From contig JAOADJ010000008.1 in the NCBI GenBank assembly GCA_026417375.1, positions 32,640 through 96,639 of the forward strand: DNA of 64,000 nucleotides, given 5' to 3'. The notes beneath the pieces are model-generated. The model did not search any database, had not been told where the DNA came from, and saw only the letters and a program-made list of their open reading frames with translations. Of this stretch, positions 47,336 through 58,674 are shown piece by piece. The stretch is from Melioribacteraceae bacterium. GTDB taxonomy: Bacteria; Bacteroidota; Ignavibacteria; Ignavibacteriales; Melioribacteraceae. Position numbers and translations under genes: made by a program. Within the stretch, counting starts at the first letter, position 1. Each line of letters begins with the position of its first letter.

Positions 47336-48670
47336 TTATTTTTTATCTACTGGTTTCATCGATTTTGGAAGATAGTAAAGCACAACCCTGTTTTCTTTTG
47401 TTAAATATTTGTTTGCCACACGTTTTATATCTTCGCGGGTTACTTTCATGTATCTATCTATTTCTGTGTTAATTAAGTTTGCATCACCAAAGTAAACAAA
47501 ATATTGAGCCAAGTTTTCTGCAATACCTAATACGCTGCTATTTTCAGTATAAAATTCAGTTTCTTTCTGGTTACGTAACTTTTGAAATTCCTTTTCTGAA
47601 ATTAAATCTTTCTTAACCTTGTTTATTTCATTTTCAATTGCAGATTCTAAATCTTCAGCTTTTACTCCAATGTTTGCAATTCCATAAGTTAAAAACAATC
47701 CGGGATCTTCAAGAAAATAAGGGAAAGAACCAGTTGTAACTGCTTTTTGTTGTTTGTCAACAATTTCTTTATAAAGGCGTGAACTTTGACCAGTGGCTAA
47801 AACTTTTGCTAACATTTCAAGTGCATACGAATCGGGTGTACCCTGAGCCGGAACTCTGTATGCATGCAATACCAGTGGAAGCTGAACATTATCATAAATA
47901 ACATCACGAACTTCGCCACCTAATTCCGGTTCAACTTCTTTTGGTCTTTTTATTTCTTTTGTTCCTCTTTTAGCTTCACCAAAATATTTTTGAATTAATT
48001 CTTTTGTTTTAGGAATATCTATATCTCCGGCAATAGAAAGAGTTACATTTTGAGGGACATAATATGTTGAATGAAAATCCATAAACTCCTGCAAAGTTGC
48101 TTTGTTTATGTGTTCAGGGTTTCCAATAGTTGTCCAGCGATATGGGTGAACTTTATAAGCCCGTTTGAATGTTTCTTCAATTAAAGTTCCATATGGGCGA
48201 TTATCATAACTTTGTTTTCTTTCCTCTTTAACTACTTTTCTTTGAGTTTCAACACCTATGCTATCAATCTTCAAACTCATCAACCGATCACTTTCCATCC
48301 ACAATGCAAGTTCTAACTGATTTGATGGAAATACCTGGTAGTAAAATGTTCTATCGGGATTTGTATTTGCATTGTTTGTTCCGCCAGCACCTTGAGAAAT
48401 TTTATCGAAATGACCACGAGGAATATTTTTAGAACCTTCAAACATTAAATGTTCAAAGAAATGTGCAAATCCTGTTCTTTCAGGATCTTCATTTTTAGAA
48501 CCCACGTGATATAAAAGAGTAACTGCGACAATTGGAGTTGAATTATCCTTATGAAGAATTACATTCATACCATTGTCAAGCTTGTATTGTTCATAAACTA
48601 TCTTTTTCATTTGTGCATTTAATGAAACAAATGAAATAAGAATTAATAACGAAAGAATTTTACTTTTCAT
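47336..48670 (-). CDS. M16 (insulinase-like) zinc peptidase, catalytic subunit
   Basis: This is a 444-residue protein with a signal peptide (1-20, ending SLNAQ). The inverted zinc motif is HFFEH (H70, E73, H74) in GFAHFFEHLMFEGSKN, with the downstream ligand Glu about residue 140-150. RWTTIGNPEHINKATLQEFMDFHSTYYVPQNVTL and YGIANIGVKAEDLESAI are family blocks. Together with the next gene it forms the two-subunit processing-peptidase-like arrangement common in bacteria. The substrate is unknown, probably peptides in the periplasm. Confidence 0.93.
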   Translation of the reverse strand: MKSKILSLLILISFVSLNAQMKKIVYEQYKLDNGMNVILHKDNSTPIVAVTLLYHVGSKNEDPERTGFAHFFEHLMFEGSKNIPRGHFDKISQGAGGTNNANTNPDRTFYYQVFPSNQLELALWMESDRLMSLKIDSIGVETQRKVVKEERKQSYDNRPYGTLIEETFKRAYKVHPYRWTTIGNPEHINKATLQEFMDFHSTYYVPQNVTLSIAGDIDIPKTKELIQKYFGEAKRGTKEIKRPKEVEPELGGEVRDVIYDNVQLPLVLHAYRVPAQGTPDSYALEMLAKVLATGQSSRLYKEIVDKQQKAVTTGSFPYFLEDPGLFLTYGIANIGVKAEDLESAIENEINKVKKDLISEKEFQKLRNQKETEFYTENSSVLGIAENLAQYFVYFGDANLINTEIDRYMKVTREDIKRVANKYLTKENRVVLYYLPKSMKPVDKK

Positions 48671-48872
48671 TAATTACTCCTTGGTTTGATGTTTTTCATT
48701 TTGAGGTTTTTTTTGACATTAAAATATTGTCATTTTTTTTATTATATGCGAATATTAGGACGTAACATTAGCGTAAAAGTTATAGTTCTAAAATACTATT
48801 TCATCTAGTTAATAATATTATAATTAACAAAAATTTTATGATTATTTTTTCAACCCATATTTAGGTGATTAA

Positions 48873-49310
48873 ATGAAAAATTTATTTTTAATATTATTTG
48901 TATTGTTTAGTAAAATATCTTTTGCACAAGATGATTTTACAGCAATTAATTCGTTAAAAATTTGGATTGATTCTTTTAATTCAAAAAATCTTGAAAAAAC
49001 ATTGAGCTTTATTTCAGATGAATATATTGGATATTTTCCAGATCAACAAGATCAATTCTACGACAACATTAAAGATCTTTACACAAAAATTTTTTCAAAT
49101 AAACAATTAGATGTTACACTTAAATATTTTGTGAATGATTTCTCCGAAACCGATAGTTTAACTGTTGTCAGACTAATTATAACAACAACAGCAAAATCAA
49201 CATTTTCTCAACAACCACAATCAATTAAAGAAAAGGGAATTCAGGTTTGGAGAAAAGAAAATAATATATGGAAACTTTATAGATCTGTAACTTTCCCAAT
49301 AAATAACTAG
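48873..49310 (+). CDS. small exported SnoaL/NTF2-like protein
   Basis: This is a 145-residue protein with a signal peptide (1-18, ending KISFAQ). IKNSLKIW-like start (TAINSLKIWIDSFNSKNLEKTLSFISDEYIGYFPDQQ) and the end WRKENNIWKLYRSVTFPI match the NTF2-like fold (DUF4440/SnoaL). Ligand unknown. It is 8 nt upstream of the next gene, so the pair is probably co-transcribed. Confidence 0.7.
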   Translation: MKNLFLILFVLFSKISFAQDDFTAINSLKIWIDSFNSKNLEKTLSFISDEYIGYFPDQQDQFYDNIKDLYTKIFSNKQLDVTLKYFVNDFSETDSLTVVRLIITTTAKSTFSQQPQSIKEKGIQVWRKENNIWKLYRSVTFPINN

Positions 49311-49318
49311 GAATTAAA

Positions 49319-50599
49319 ATGAAAAAACTATTCTTCCTTTTTTGTATATCATTAACTGTAATTTATGGTCAATCAAATCAATTAATTAAAGAAAACTCAC
49401 CAAACGTTTATATTGATTGCTCATATTGTGATTTAAATTTCATAAAAGAAAAGATACCAATTGTTAACTTTGTTCGAGATAGAAAAGATGCGGACATTCA
49501 TATTCTTTTTACAAGGCAATCAACCGCATCGGGCGGAAGTGAATTTATAATTTATTTTATTGGTCAAAATAATTTTAGCAACATTAATGATACTGTTAAA
49601 TATCAAATTAATAATACAGATAGCGATGATATTTCAAGAAACAAAATGGTAAATAATTTGAAGATCGGTTTAATAAACTATTTAAAAAGATCATTTTTAT
49701 CTGAATACTTAACAATCAATTTCAATTTGCCACAAAAACAGGAAGAACAAAAAGTTGATGACTGGAATTTTTGGTATTTCACAACAAGTGCAAATAGCAG
49801 TTTTAACGGCGAAAAAAATTATAAATACATTTATTTAAATACTTCTTTAAGCGCAAGCAGAATAACCGAAGATCTAAAATTAAGTTTTAGGTTGAGTTCC
49901 AATTACAATGAAAATCAATTTAATTATTTTGATGGCGTATCAGACAAAAAAATATTAAGTGTAAGAAGAAGTCAATACTTTACAAGTTTTTTAGTTAAAT
50001 CGATTGATCAAAATTGGTCGTGGGGAAGTTGGTTGGGTGCAAATTCATCCACTTTTGAAAATATAGAATTCAACTTTTACATTTCGCCGGGAATTGAGTA
50101 TAACATTTTCCCTTATTCACAATCTAATGAAAAGCAATTAAGAATTGACTATCGCATTCGACATTCATTTACTAATTACTCTGAAGAAACAATTTATTTT
50201 AAGAAAAAAGAAAATTTGTGGAGTCACTCATTGGAAGTAAATTTCACTTTAATTAAACCGTGGGGAAATATTCATATAAGCACTGAAGCCGGAAATTATT
50301 TACACAATTTTAATTTATATGAATTAGAAATTGATGGCTCTCTATCTCTAAAATTATTAAAAGGGTTATCTTTAAATTTATTTGGTGGTTATTCAAAAAT
50401 TAACAATCAACTTTCATTAAGAAGATCTGGTGCTTCATTAGAAGAAGTTTTAACTCAAAGAAGACAATTAGAAACCTCATTTTCTTATTGGGGAGGTTTT
50501 GGAATTTCTTATTCATTTGGATCAATTTATAACAACATCGTTAATCCAAGATTCGGAAACAATAGCGGTGGTGGAATGACTATAATGTTTAGCAATTAA
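49319..50599 (+). CDS. exported protein, probable outer-membrane beta-barrel, unknown
   Basis: This is a 426-residue protein with a signal peptide (1-18, ending VIYGQ). The N-terminal part (about 30-130: IDCSYCDLNFIKEKIPIVNFVRDRKDADIHILFTRQ) looks like a small soluble domain, followed by long alternating strands (WNFWYFTTSANSSFNGE, YIYLNTSLSASRITEDLKLSFRLSSNYN, EYNIFPYSQS) typical of an outer-membrane barrel. I do not recognise a family. It is co-directional with the SnoaL-like gene 8 nt upstream. Confidence 0.5.
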   Translation: MKKLFFLFCISLTVIYGQSNQLIKENSPNVYIDCSYCDLNFIKEKIPIVNFVRDRKDADIHILFTRQSTASGGSEFIIYFIGQNNFSNINDTVKYQINNTDSDDISRNKMVNNLKIGLINYLKRSFLSEYLTINFNLPQKQEEQKVDDWNFWYFTTSANSSFNGEKNYKYIYLNTSLSASRITEDLKLSFRLSSNYNENQFNYFDGVSDKKILSVRRSQYFTSFLVKSIDQNWSWGSWLGANSSTFENIEFNFYISPGIEYNIFPYSQSNEKQLRIDYRIRHSFTNYSEETIYFKKKENLWSHSLEVNFTLIKPWGNIHISTEAGNYLHNFNLYELEIDGSLSLKLLKGLSLNLFGGYSKINNQLSLRRSGASLEEVLTQRRQLETSFSYWGGFGISYSFGSIYNNIVNPRFGNNSGGGMTIMFSN

Positions 50600-50757
50600 A
50601 TTTATCAATACAATAATTCTGAATTATTATAAAAATAAAAAACAGAGTATCAATTTTTAACTTTAATTTGATTTTAGAATTAAAATTAAATTTCGATGCT
50701 AACAATTTTGGTATAAAATATGTCCAACTTTATAAAATTTTTTTTTGGAGTCTTTAG

Positions 50758-51588
50758 ATGAAAAATTCATTAATTATATTTTTCTTATCAATTGTTTTTT
50801 TATCAACATGTAAATCTCAAACTACTGAACCAAAAAAAGTTGAAATTCCAACACCAGAAGGTTATCAACTTGTTTGGAATGATGAATTTGATTACAACGG
50901 CTTGCCAGATCCACAAAAATGGGGATATGATGTTGGTGGACATGGTTGGGGAAATCAGGAACTTCAATATTATACAGATAAAAGATTAGATAATGCTAAA
51001 GTTGAAAATGGTAAATTAGTTATAACAGCTAAAATGGAAAATTATCAGGGAATGTCTTTTACTTCTGCAAGACTTGTAACAAAGAATCGTGGTGACTGGA
51101 CTTATGGAAGAATAGAAGTTCGTGCAAAACTTCCATATGGAAAAGGAACATGGCCTGCAATCTGGATGCTTCCTACTCAATGGAATTTAGGAAATGGTGG
51201 TTGGCCTGATAATGGTGAAATTGATATTATGGAACATGTTGGTTATGACCCGGGTTGGATTCATGCTTCAACTCATTGTAATAAATATGTTCACACTAAA
51301 GGAACACAAAAAACTGCAAAAATTTATATCAACGATGCAATGACACAATTTCATAATTATATTCTTGAATGGAATAAAGATGAAATAAAAATGTATGTTG
51401 ATGATAAACATTATTTCACATCTTATAATGAAGGAAAAGGTTGGGAGTATTGGCCATTCTTTAAAGATTTTCATTTAATTCTTAACATAGCCGTTGGTGG
51501 AAGTTGGGGTGGAGCTCAGGGAATTGATACAAGTATTTTTCCTCAAAAAATGGAAGTTGAATATGTAAGAGTTTTCAAAAAACTATAA
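50758..51588 (+). CDS. GH16 beta-glucanase-like lipoprotein
   Basis: This is a 276-residue protein with a lipobox-like sequence (FLSTC, Cys18), so it is probably surface- or periplasm-anchored. The GH16 fold shows LVWNDEFDYNGLPDPQKW, WTYGRIEVRAKLPYGKGTWPAIWMLP and the catalytic motif GEIDIMEHVGYD (E154 and E159), plus the C-terminal LNIAVGGSWGG. This is the laminarinase/beta-1,3-1,4-glucanase type. It lies 8 nt upstream of the CotH gene, suggesting co-expression. Confidence 0.93.
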   Translation: MKNSLIIFFLSIVFLSTCKSQTTEPKKVEIPTPEGYQLVWNDEFDYNGLPDPQKWGYDVGGHGWGNQELQYYTDKRLDNAKVENGKLVITAKMENYQGMSFTSARLVTKNRGDWTYGRIEVRAKLPYGKGTWPAIWMLPTQWNLGNGGWPDNGEIDIMEHVGYDPGWIHASTHCNKYVHTKGTQKTAKIYINDAMTQFHNYILEWNKDEIKMYVDDKHYFTSYNEGKGWEYWPFFKDFHLILNIAVGGSWGGAQGIDTSIFPQKMEVEYVRVFKKL

Positions 51589-51596
51589 GGATTATA

Positions 51597-53531
51597 ATGA
51601 AAAAATTTTGTCTGATATTGCTCTTTTTTTCAATAAAATTATTTGGACAGGTAACCCTTACCTCATCTACTTTACCAATTATTATTATTGATACAAATGG
51701 TCAAACTATTCCTGATGAACCAAAAATAACTGCCAACCTGAAAATAATAGACAAAGGAAATGGACAAAGAAATTTTGTAAATGATCCACCTAATGTTTAT
51801 GATGGAAAAATTGGAATTGAAATTCGTGGACATTCTTCACAAATGTTTCCCAAAAAACAATATGGTATTGAACTAAGAGATAACGCCGGAAATGACATTG
51901 ATGTTTCAATTTTAGGTTTTCCTGCAGAAAGTGATTTTGTTTTAAATGCTACTTATACAGATAAATCTCTTTTACGAAATGTAATTGCATATAAGCTTGG
52001 CAACGATTTAGGAAGATATGCAACGCGCACAAAATTTTTTGAATTAATTATCAATAACGATTATAAAGGAATTTATATCCTTCAGGAAAAAATTAAAAGA
52101 GATAAAAACAGAGTTAATATTAAAAAAATTGAAATTGCAGATACAACCGGCGATGCATTAACAGGTGGTTACATTCTTAAAATTGATAGAATTGATCCGG
52201 GTGATAAATATTTTAATTCACAATATCCATCAGTATTTCCCAACACACCATCAAAACCTTCTCCAATTAGTTACATTATTGAATACCCAAAAGCAGAAGA
52301 TATTCAACCTGCTCAGTATAATTACATTAAAAACTTTATTAATGATTTCGAAACTTCTCTTACAAAATCAACTTACAACGATCCATTCGAAGGTTATTAC
52401 AATTTTATAGATATAGATGCATGGGTAGATTATTTTCTTGTAAGTGAATTTACTAAAGCCACAGATGCTTATAGATTAAGTGCTTTTCTTCATAAAGATA
52501 GAAACAGTATAAACAGCAAGTTGATTTTTGGTCCGCTGTGGGATTATGATTTATCTTTCGGCTTAGCAGATTATGGTGATGGCTGGAAAGAAAGTGGTTG
52601 GGTTGCTCAAAATAATACTTATGAAGGTTTATGGAGCCCTCCCTTTTGGATTAAAAAAATTTTTAATGATCCTGTATTCTTCAATAAATTAGCTCGTCGT
52701 TGGCATACGTTAAAACAACAATCAAATCCATTTAATCCGGAAACAATTGTTAGATTTATTGATGCAAACAATATTTTAATTGCTGAAGCTGTAAATAGAA
52801 ATTTTTCACGCTGGCCCGAACTTTTTAATCCCAATGCTTATATATGGCCTAACAAAAATAGATTTACAAATTACAATGATGAGTTATTATATCTTAAAAG
52901 CTGGATAGCAAAAAGATTTGATTGGATAAATTCAAATTTACCTTCTGATTATTCTTATGTTGAATGGAAACAACCCGGAAAGCGTTGGTTAATTTATCAA
53001 ATCGGAAAAACAGTAAAACTTCCACTTTCAATTTTTTATGGCGAAGTGAAAAATGTTTCTTCCCTTCAGTTTGTTAGTAAAGACCCAAATGCAAACTTTT
53101 CAGTTCTTGGCGATTCTCTTATTATTTCAGCATCAAAATTAGGGGAATTTACTTTTAAAGGTGTTGTAAAGAAAAACAATGTTGTAGTTTCAATTTCTCC
53201 TGAATATAAAATTAACCTTGCAACAAACATTGAAACAGAAAGTAAATTACCAACTAAATTTGAATTGTTTCAAAATTATCCTAATCCTGCTAATCCGGAA
53301 ACTAATATAAAATATACAATACCAGGTTTATCTGATAATTTATTTGTTTCACTGAAAATATATGATCCACTTGGAAACGAAATTGAAACTTTAGTTAATG
53401 AATACCAAAAAGGCGGAACATATAATTATTCTTTCAACACATTAAAACATAAACTTTCATCTGGTGTATATTTTTACAGATTGCAAGCAGGAAATTATGT
53501 TGATACTAAAAAATTAATGATCCTGAAATAA
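51597..53531 (+). CDS. CotH kinase family protein with T9SS sorting domain
   Basis: This is a 644-residue protein with a signal peptide (about 1-17). The CotH domain (about 60-400) is recognisable from GIEIRGHSSQMFPKKQYGIEL, FVLNATYTDKSLLRN, IYILQEKIKRDKNRV and FGPLWDYDLSFGLADYG. A middle beta region (about 440-545) is followed by a T9SS type A sorting domain (FELFQNYPNPANPETNIKYTI, SGVYFYRLQAG, KKLMILK). CotH members in spores are protein kinases; whether this secreted one is active without extracellular ATP is unclear. It carries no CCATGG-centred palindrome, unlike the other three sorting domains. Confidence 0.88.
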   Translation: MKKFCLILLFFSIKLFGQVTLTSSTLPIIIIDTNGQTIPDEPKITANLKIIDKGNGQRNFVNDPPNVYDGKIGIEIRGHSSQMFPKKQYGIELRDNAGNDIDVSILGFPAESDFVLNATYTDKSLLRNVIAYKLGNDLGRYATRTKFFELIINNDYKGIYILQEKIKRDKNRVNIKKIEIADTTGDALTGGYILKIDRIDPGDKYFNSQYPSVFPNTPSKPSPISYIIEYPKAEDIQPAQYNYIKNFINDFETSLTKSTYNDPFEGYYNFIDIDAWVDYFLVSEFTKATDAYRLSAFLHKDRNSINSKLIFGPLWDYDLSFGLADYGDGWKESGWVAQNNTYEGLWSPPFWIKKIFNDPVFFNKLARRWHTLKQQSNPFNPETIVRFIDANNILIAEAVNRNFSRWPELFNPNAYIWPNKNRFTNYNDELLYLKSWIAKRFDWINSNLPSDYSYVEWKQPGKRWLIYQIGKTVKLPLSIFYGEVKNVSSLQFVSKDPNANFSVLGDSLIISASKLGEFTFKGVVKKNNVVVSISPEYKINLATNIETESKLPTKFELFQNYPNPANPETNIKYTIPGLSDNLFVSLKIYDPLGNEIETLVNEYQKGGTYNYSFNTLKHKLSSGVYFYRLQAGNYVDTKKLMILK

Positions 53532-53545
53532 TATTTTATAAAAAA

Positions 53546-53944
53546 TTATTTTCTAAAAATTTTTTCTAGTGGTTTTCCTTTTGCTAGTTCATCAACTAAT
53601 TTATCAAGGTATCGAACCTTTTGCATAAAAGGATCTTTTATTTCCTCAATACGAATACCACAAATCAAACCCGTTATTAATTTAGCATTTGAATTAATTT
53701 TGGCTTTCTTAAAAAATTCTTCGAAGGTTGATTTTGAATCAATTATTTTTTTAAGTGCTTTTTCATTATATCCAGTTAACCATTCAATTACCTGGTTTAA
53801 TTCTTTTTGAGTTCTTCCTTTTTTTTCAACCTTTGCAACATAGTGTGGATAAACAGAAGCAAAAGACATTTTTGAAATTCTATCAACAGTTGATTGTTTA
53901 GCTTTTGATTCCGGTTCTATTTTGTTTGTTAAATTTGATTTCAT
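53546..53944 (-). CDS. DUF2200 family protein
   Basis: This is a 132-residue cytoplasmic protein. RISKMSFASVYPHYVAKVEKKGRTQKELNQVIEWLTGYNEKALKK followed by LITGLICGIRIEEIKDPFMQKVRYLDKLVDELAKGKPLEKIFR matches the DUF2200 family. Function unknown. A single gene. Confidence 0.85.
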   Translation of the reverse strand: MKSNLTNKIEPESKAKQSTVDRISKMSFASVYPHYVAKVEKKGRTQKELNQVIEWLTGYNEKALKKIIDSKSTFEEFFKKAKINSNAKLITGLICGIRIEEIKDPFMQKVRYLDKLVDELAKGKPLEKIFRK

Positions 53945-54026
53945 TTTCTTTTAACATTTGTTATGATATTAAAATTTTTTTTGATAATTAAATTTAATTC
54001 AGTTATCTCTATTAAAATATTTTTAT

Positions 54027-54731
54027 TTATTGAATGAAAAACCTGCAATTATTTTTAATACACTCTTTATTGAATTGTGAAAAAAGACAAGATATTTTTT
54101 CATTACTTGGGATTTCAATATTAAAATTTTCTTTGACAAAAATAATTGCTTCAGAAATACTTAAATAAACATCTCTTTTGCAACATCTTGGACCACCAAA
54201 CTCAGAAACACTAAATAAACTTTTTGCTGTCATTAAATTGCATAATTTCCATTCATTAATTGATAAAGGAGTAGAATTTGTAATTAAACTTATAAACACA
54301 CCTGTACCAACTGCAGCTCCGCAATTTCCATGAGTTCCACAGAAGCCACCCAGAATTTGTTCAGCACGTTTTTTTGCTTTTAATAATTTATTTTTTAATT
54401 CAACTTTATCATTTAATAAATTATAATAACTTGTTAACATTACTGCTGGAACTAAAAAATGATGTTCGTTTCCATGCATTTTTATTGAAGGATGCCCCAT
54501 TAAAATATTTGCAATTTGAATCGGATCTGTTAATTCTGTTCTATTACAAAAATCTTCTATAATTTTTATTGCATTACTACTATGACATTTGTTACACACA
54601 TAATGATTATTAATACATTTTTCGTTTGCGTTGAATTCTTCTTTACAATAAAAACAGATTAACTCTTCACTGTTTTCTGAATAAATTAAATCAGCTCCAC
54701 ATATTAAACAACCACTTTTGAAGTTTTCCAT
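54027..54731 (-). CDS. DUF5714 family protein with Cys-rich N-terminus
   Basis: This is a 234-residue protein without a signal peptide. The first 60 residues hold three CxxC pairs (CLIC, CFYC, CNKC) typical of a zinc ribbon or rubredoxin-like knuckle, followed by a DUF5714 domain with FCGTHGNCGAAVGTGVFISLI and EFGGPRCCKRDVYLSISEAI. In other genomes such proteins are found near radical SAM/methyltransferase systems, but no partner is seen here. Function unknown. Confidence 0.75.
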   Translation of the reverse strand: MENFKSGCLICGADLIYSENSEELICFYCKEEFNANEKCINNHYVCNKCHSSNAIKIIEDFCNRTELTDPIQIANILMGHPSIKMHGNEHHFLVPAVMLTSYYNLLNDKVELKNKLLKAKKRAEQILGGFCGTHGNCGAAVGTGVFISLITNSTPLSINEWKLCNLMTAKSLFSVSEFGGPRCCKRDVYLSISEAIIFVKENFNIEIPSNEKISCLFSQFNKECIKNNCRFFIQ

Positions 54732-54910
54732 AATATTTTCTTTACTTTTATTAAAAATTATTAATGTGCATTTTGTTTTTCAAGGTTATTTTATATTATA
54801 ATCAGAAACAATAAACTATTTGTTTCCAATTATTGTTATGCTGAATAGGAACAAATATGAATTATTTAATACAAATTAATTAATTATTCACATAAATAGA
54901 TAAATAAAAA

Positions 54911-55060
54911 ATGAAAATAGCATTTATAGGAATTGGTAAAGTAGGTTTTGCAATTGCAAATAATCTACAAAAATTAAATTATCAAATTATAGTAGCGACC
55001 GATAATTTTAATTCGAATAGTGTAATAACAGCATTAAGCCGAAATCCCAACTTAAAATAA
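54911..55060 (+). pseudogene. truncated F420/NADP-binding Rossmann protein remnant
   Basis: This is a 49-codon open frame beginning MKIAFIGIGKVGFAIANNLQ, with the dinucleotide motif G-I-G-K-V-G, then LNYQIIVATDNF and ITALSRNP, and ending at TAA 55058-55060. This is the start of an NADPH-dependent F420 reductase-like (NAD_binding) protein that normally exceeds 200 residues. No continuation is seen in another frame nearby, so it is most likely a decayed remnant. An alternative is a real micro-protein, which I think less likely. Confidence 0.6.
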
Positions 55061-55187
55061 TTTTTTTTGTGTACAAGAAAAGGAAAACATAAACATTGCT
55101 AAATATATAATAAAAATCTTTTGCATTGGTTTAATCTTTTTATGTGTTAACTAAGCTTAGCAACAATAATTTTAATTAATTAAAATA

Positions 55188-55215
55188 AAAGCCGCAGTTT
55201 CTTAACTACGGCTTT
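55188..55215. terminator. bidirectional terminator-like hairpin
   Basis: AAAGCCG (55188-55194) pairs with CGGCTTT (55209-55215); one C-A mismatch, then AGTT/AACT extend the stem around a 4-nt loop (positions 55200-55203). It resembles the GCCGC-type terminator after the DUF4920 gene and would act on katG transcription from the minus strand or on the remnant upstream. Confidence 0.65.
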
Positions 55216-55370
55216 CTAAAAAATATTTAAGCTAATCAGAAAATGTTAATCTTTTAGCTACACTATTTCTATTAATCGGGTTAAGATTGAATATTAAGTT
55301 TAACAATATACATACATATGCTTCGATGAACTCATCCTGACAATTAAATTTATAATTTTATTTTACTTTT

Positions 55371-57572
<2,202 letters not shown>

Positions 57573-57652
57573 TTAACCTCCATTTTTTGATTTGCTTAAC
57601 TAAATATCGCTTAAATTTAATTATAAATCTAATTGATAATTTTTATATTAGT

Positions 57653-57667
57653 ATAGAGTAAATCTAT
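57653..57667. promoter_or_regulatory. OxyR-type operator half in the katG-oxyR intergenic region
   Basis: ATAG-N7-CTAT (57653-57667) is the core of the OxyR consensus and matches it in nine of ten positions. It ends 9 nt before the oxyR start. The second 15-bp unit expected at a 22-nt period is degenerate. The site would fit autorepression of oxyR and activation of katG; inference from sequence. Confidence 0.55.
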
Positions 57668-57676
57668 AATATAAAA

Positions 57677-58618
57677 ATGACATTAACACAACTTGAGTAT
57701 ATTGTTGCTGTTGAAAAATATGGTAACTTTTCCGAAGCTGCAACTCATTGTTTTGTAACTCAACCAACATTGAGTATGCAAATTCAAAAACTTGAAGAAG
57801 AATTAAATGCAATTATTTTTAAAAGAGAAAAGCAACCTATTGAACCAACAGAAATCGGGAAAAAAATATTAGAGCAAGCCAAAAATATTTTAAAAGAAAA
57901 AGAGAAGTTGCACATAATACTTCAACTTGAAAGAGGTGAATTTGTTGGCTCTTTGAAAGTTGCAATTATTCCAACTATTTCATCTTATCTTCTTCCAATG
58001 TTTCTTAGTAACTTTATAAAAAATTATCCGGAAGTTGAGTTGATAATTGATGAAGTTACAACAGAAGAAGTATTAAATGGTTTAACAAAAGGAATTTATG
58101 ATTTGGGTATAATTGCCCTTCGTTCATATAATGGAAACTTTATTACTGAACCTCTTTATTATGAACCGTTTGTTGCTTTTCTTCCTTCGGATCATAAATT
58201 GATAAAGAAAAAGAAATTATGTCAAGAAGATCTGAATGTAAAAGATTTTCTTCTTTTAAAGGAAGGACATTGTTTAAGAGAGCAAACTTTATCTGTATGC
58301 AAAAGTTCAGAATCTGATTGGTTATTGAAAAGCAATAAGGTGGTTTTTGAAAGTGGCAATCTTGAAACATTAATTAAATTAGTTGATCAAAAATTTGGTA
58401 TGACATTATTACCTTATCTTGCTCTTCAGTACATAAATGATAAGAAGAAGCTCAATCAAATTAAAGAATTCAAACAGCCTGTTCCCAAAAGAGAAATTGG
58501 ATTTATTTATTCTTCTTCTTTTATTAAAACACATATTTTAAATGCAATTAAAAATGAAATTTTAAATGTAATACCTTCTGACCTTAAGAAAGATAAAAAT
58601 GGATTAATAATTCATTAG
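57677..58618 (+). CDS. oxyR: peroxide sensor OxyR (LysR family)
   Basis: This is a 313-residue LysR-type regulator. HTH (about 1-60): MTLTQLEYIVAVEKYGNFSEAA...CFVTQPTLSMQIQKLEEEL. The effector domain has the redox pair C199 and C208 in EGHCLREQTLSVCKS, with the same numbering and spacing as the sensing cysteines of E. coli OxyR. It is divergent from katG over a 107-nt region with an OxyR-like palindrome. This strongly supports a peroxide-responsive regulator. Confidence 0.95.
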   Translation: MTLTQLEYIVAVEKYGNFSEAATHCFVTQPTLSMQIQKLEEELNAIIFKREKQPIEPTEIGKKILEQAKNILKEKEKLHIILQLERGEFVGSLKVAIIPTISSYLLPMFLSNFIKNYPEVELIIDEVTTEEVLNGLTKGIYDLGIIALRSYNGNFITEPLYYEPFVAFLPSDHKLIKKKKLCQEDLNVKDFLLLKEGHCLREQTLSVCKSSESDWLLKSNKVVFESGNLETLIKLVDQKFGMTLLPYLALQYINDKKKLNQIKEFKQPVPKREIGFIYSSSFIKTHILNAIKNEILNVIPSDLKKDKNGLIIH

Positions 58619-58674
58619 CAAAAATTTATTAAATAATTACTTTTCATTATTAACTATATCTGTTTGAGGAACAA

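Larger units (their letters stand above)
54732..55370. other. gene-poor stretch with a truncated Rossmann remnant
   Basis: Apart from the short remnant at 54911-55060 and the inverted repeat at 55188-55215, I see no gene here. The DNA is A/T-rich, shows no tRNA or clear ncRNA, and contains a small palindrome CTAAGCTTAG near 55150. Confidence 0.5.
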
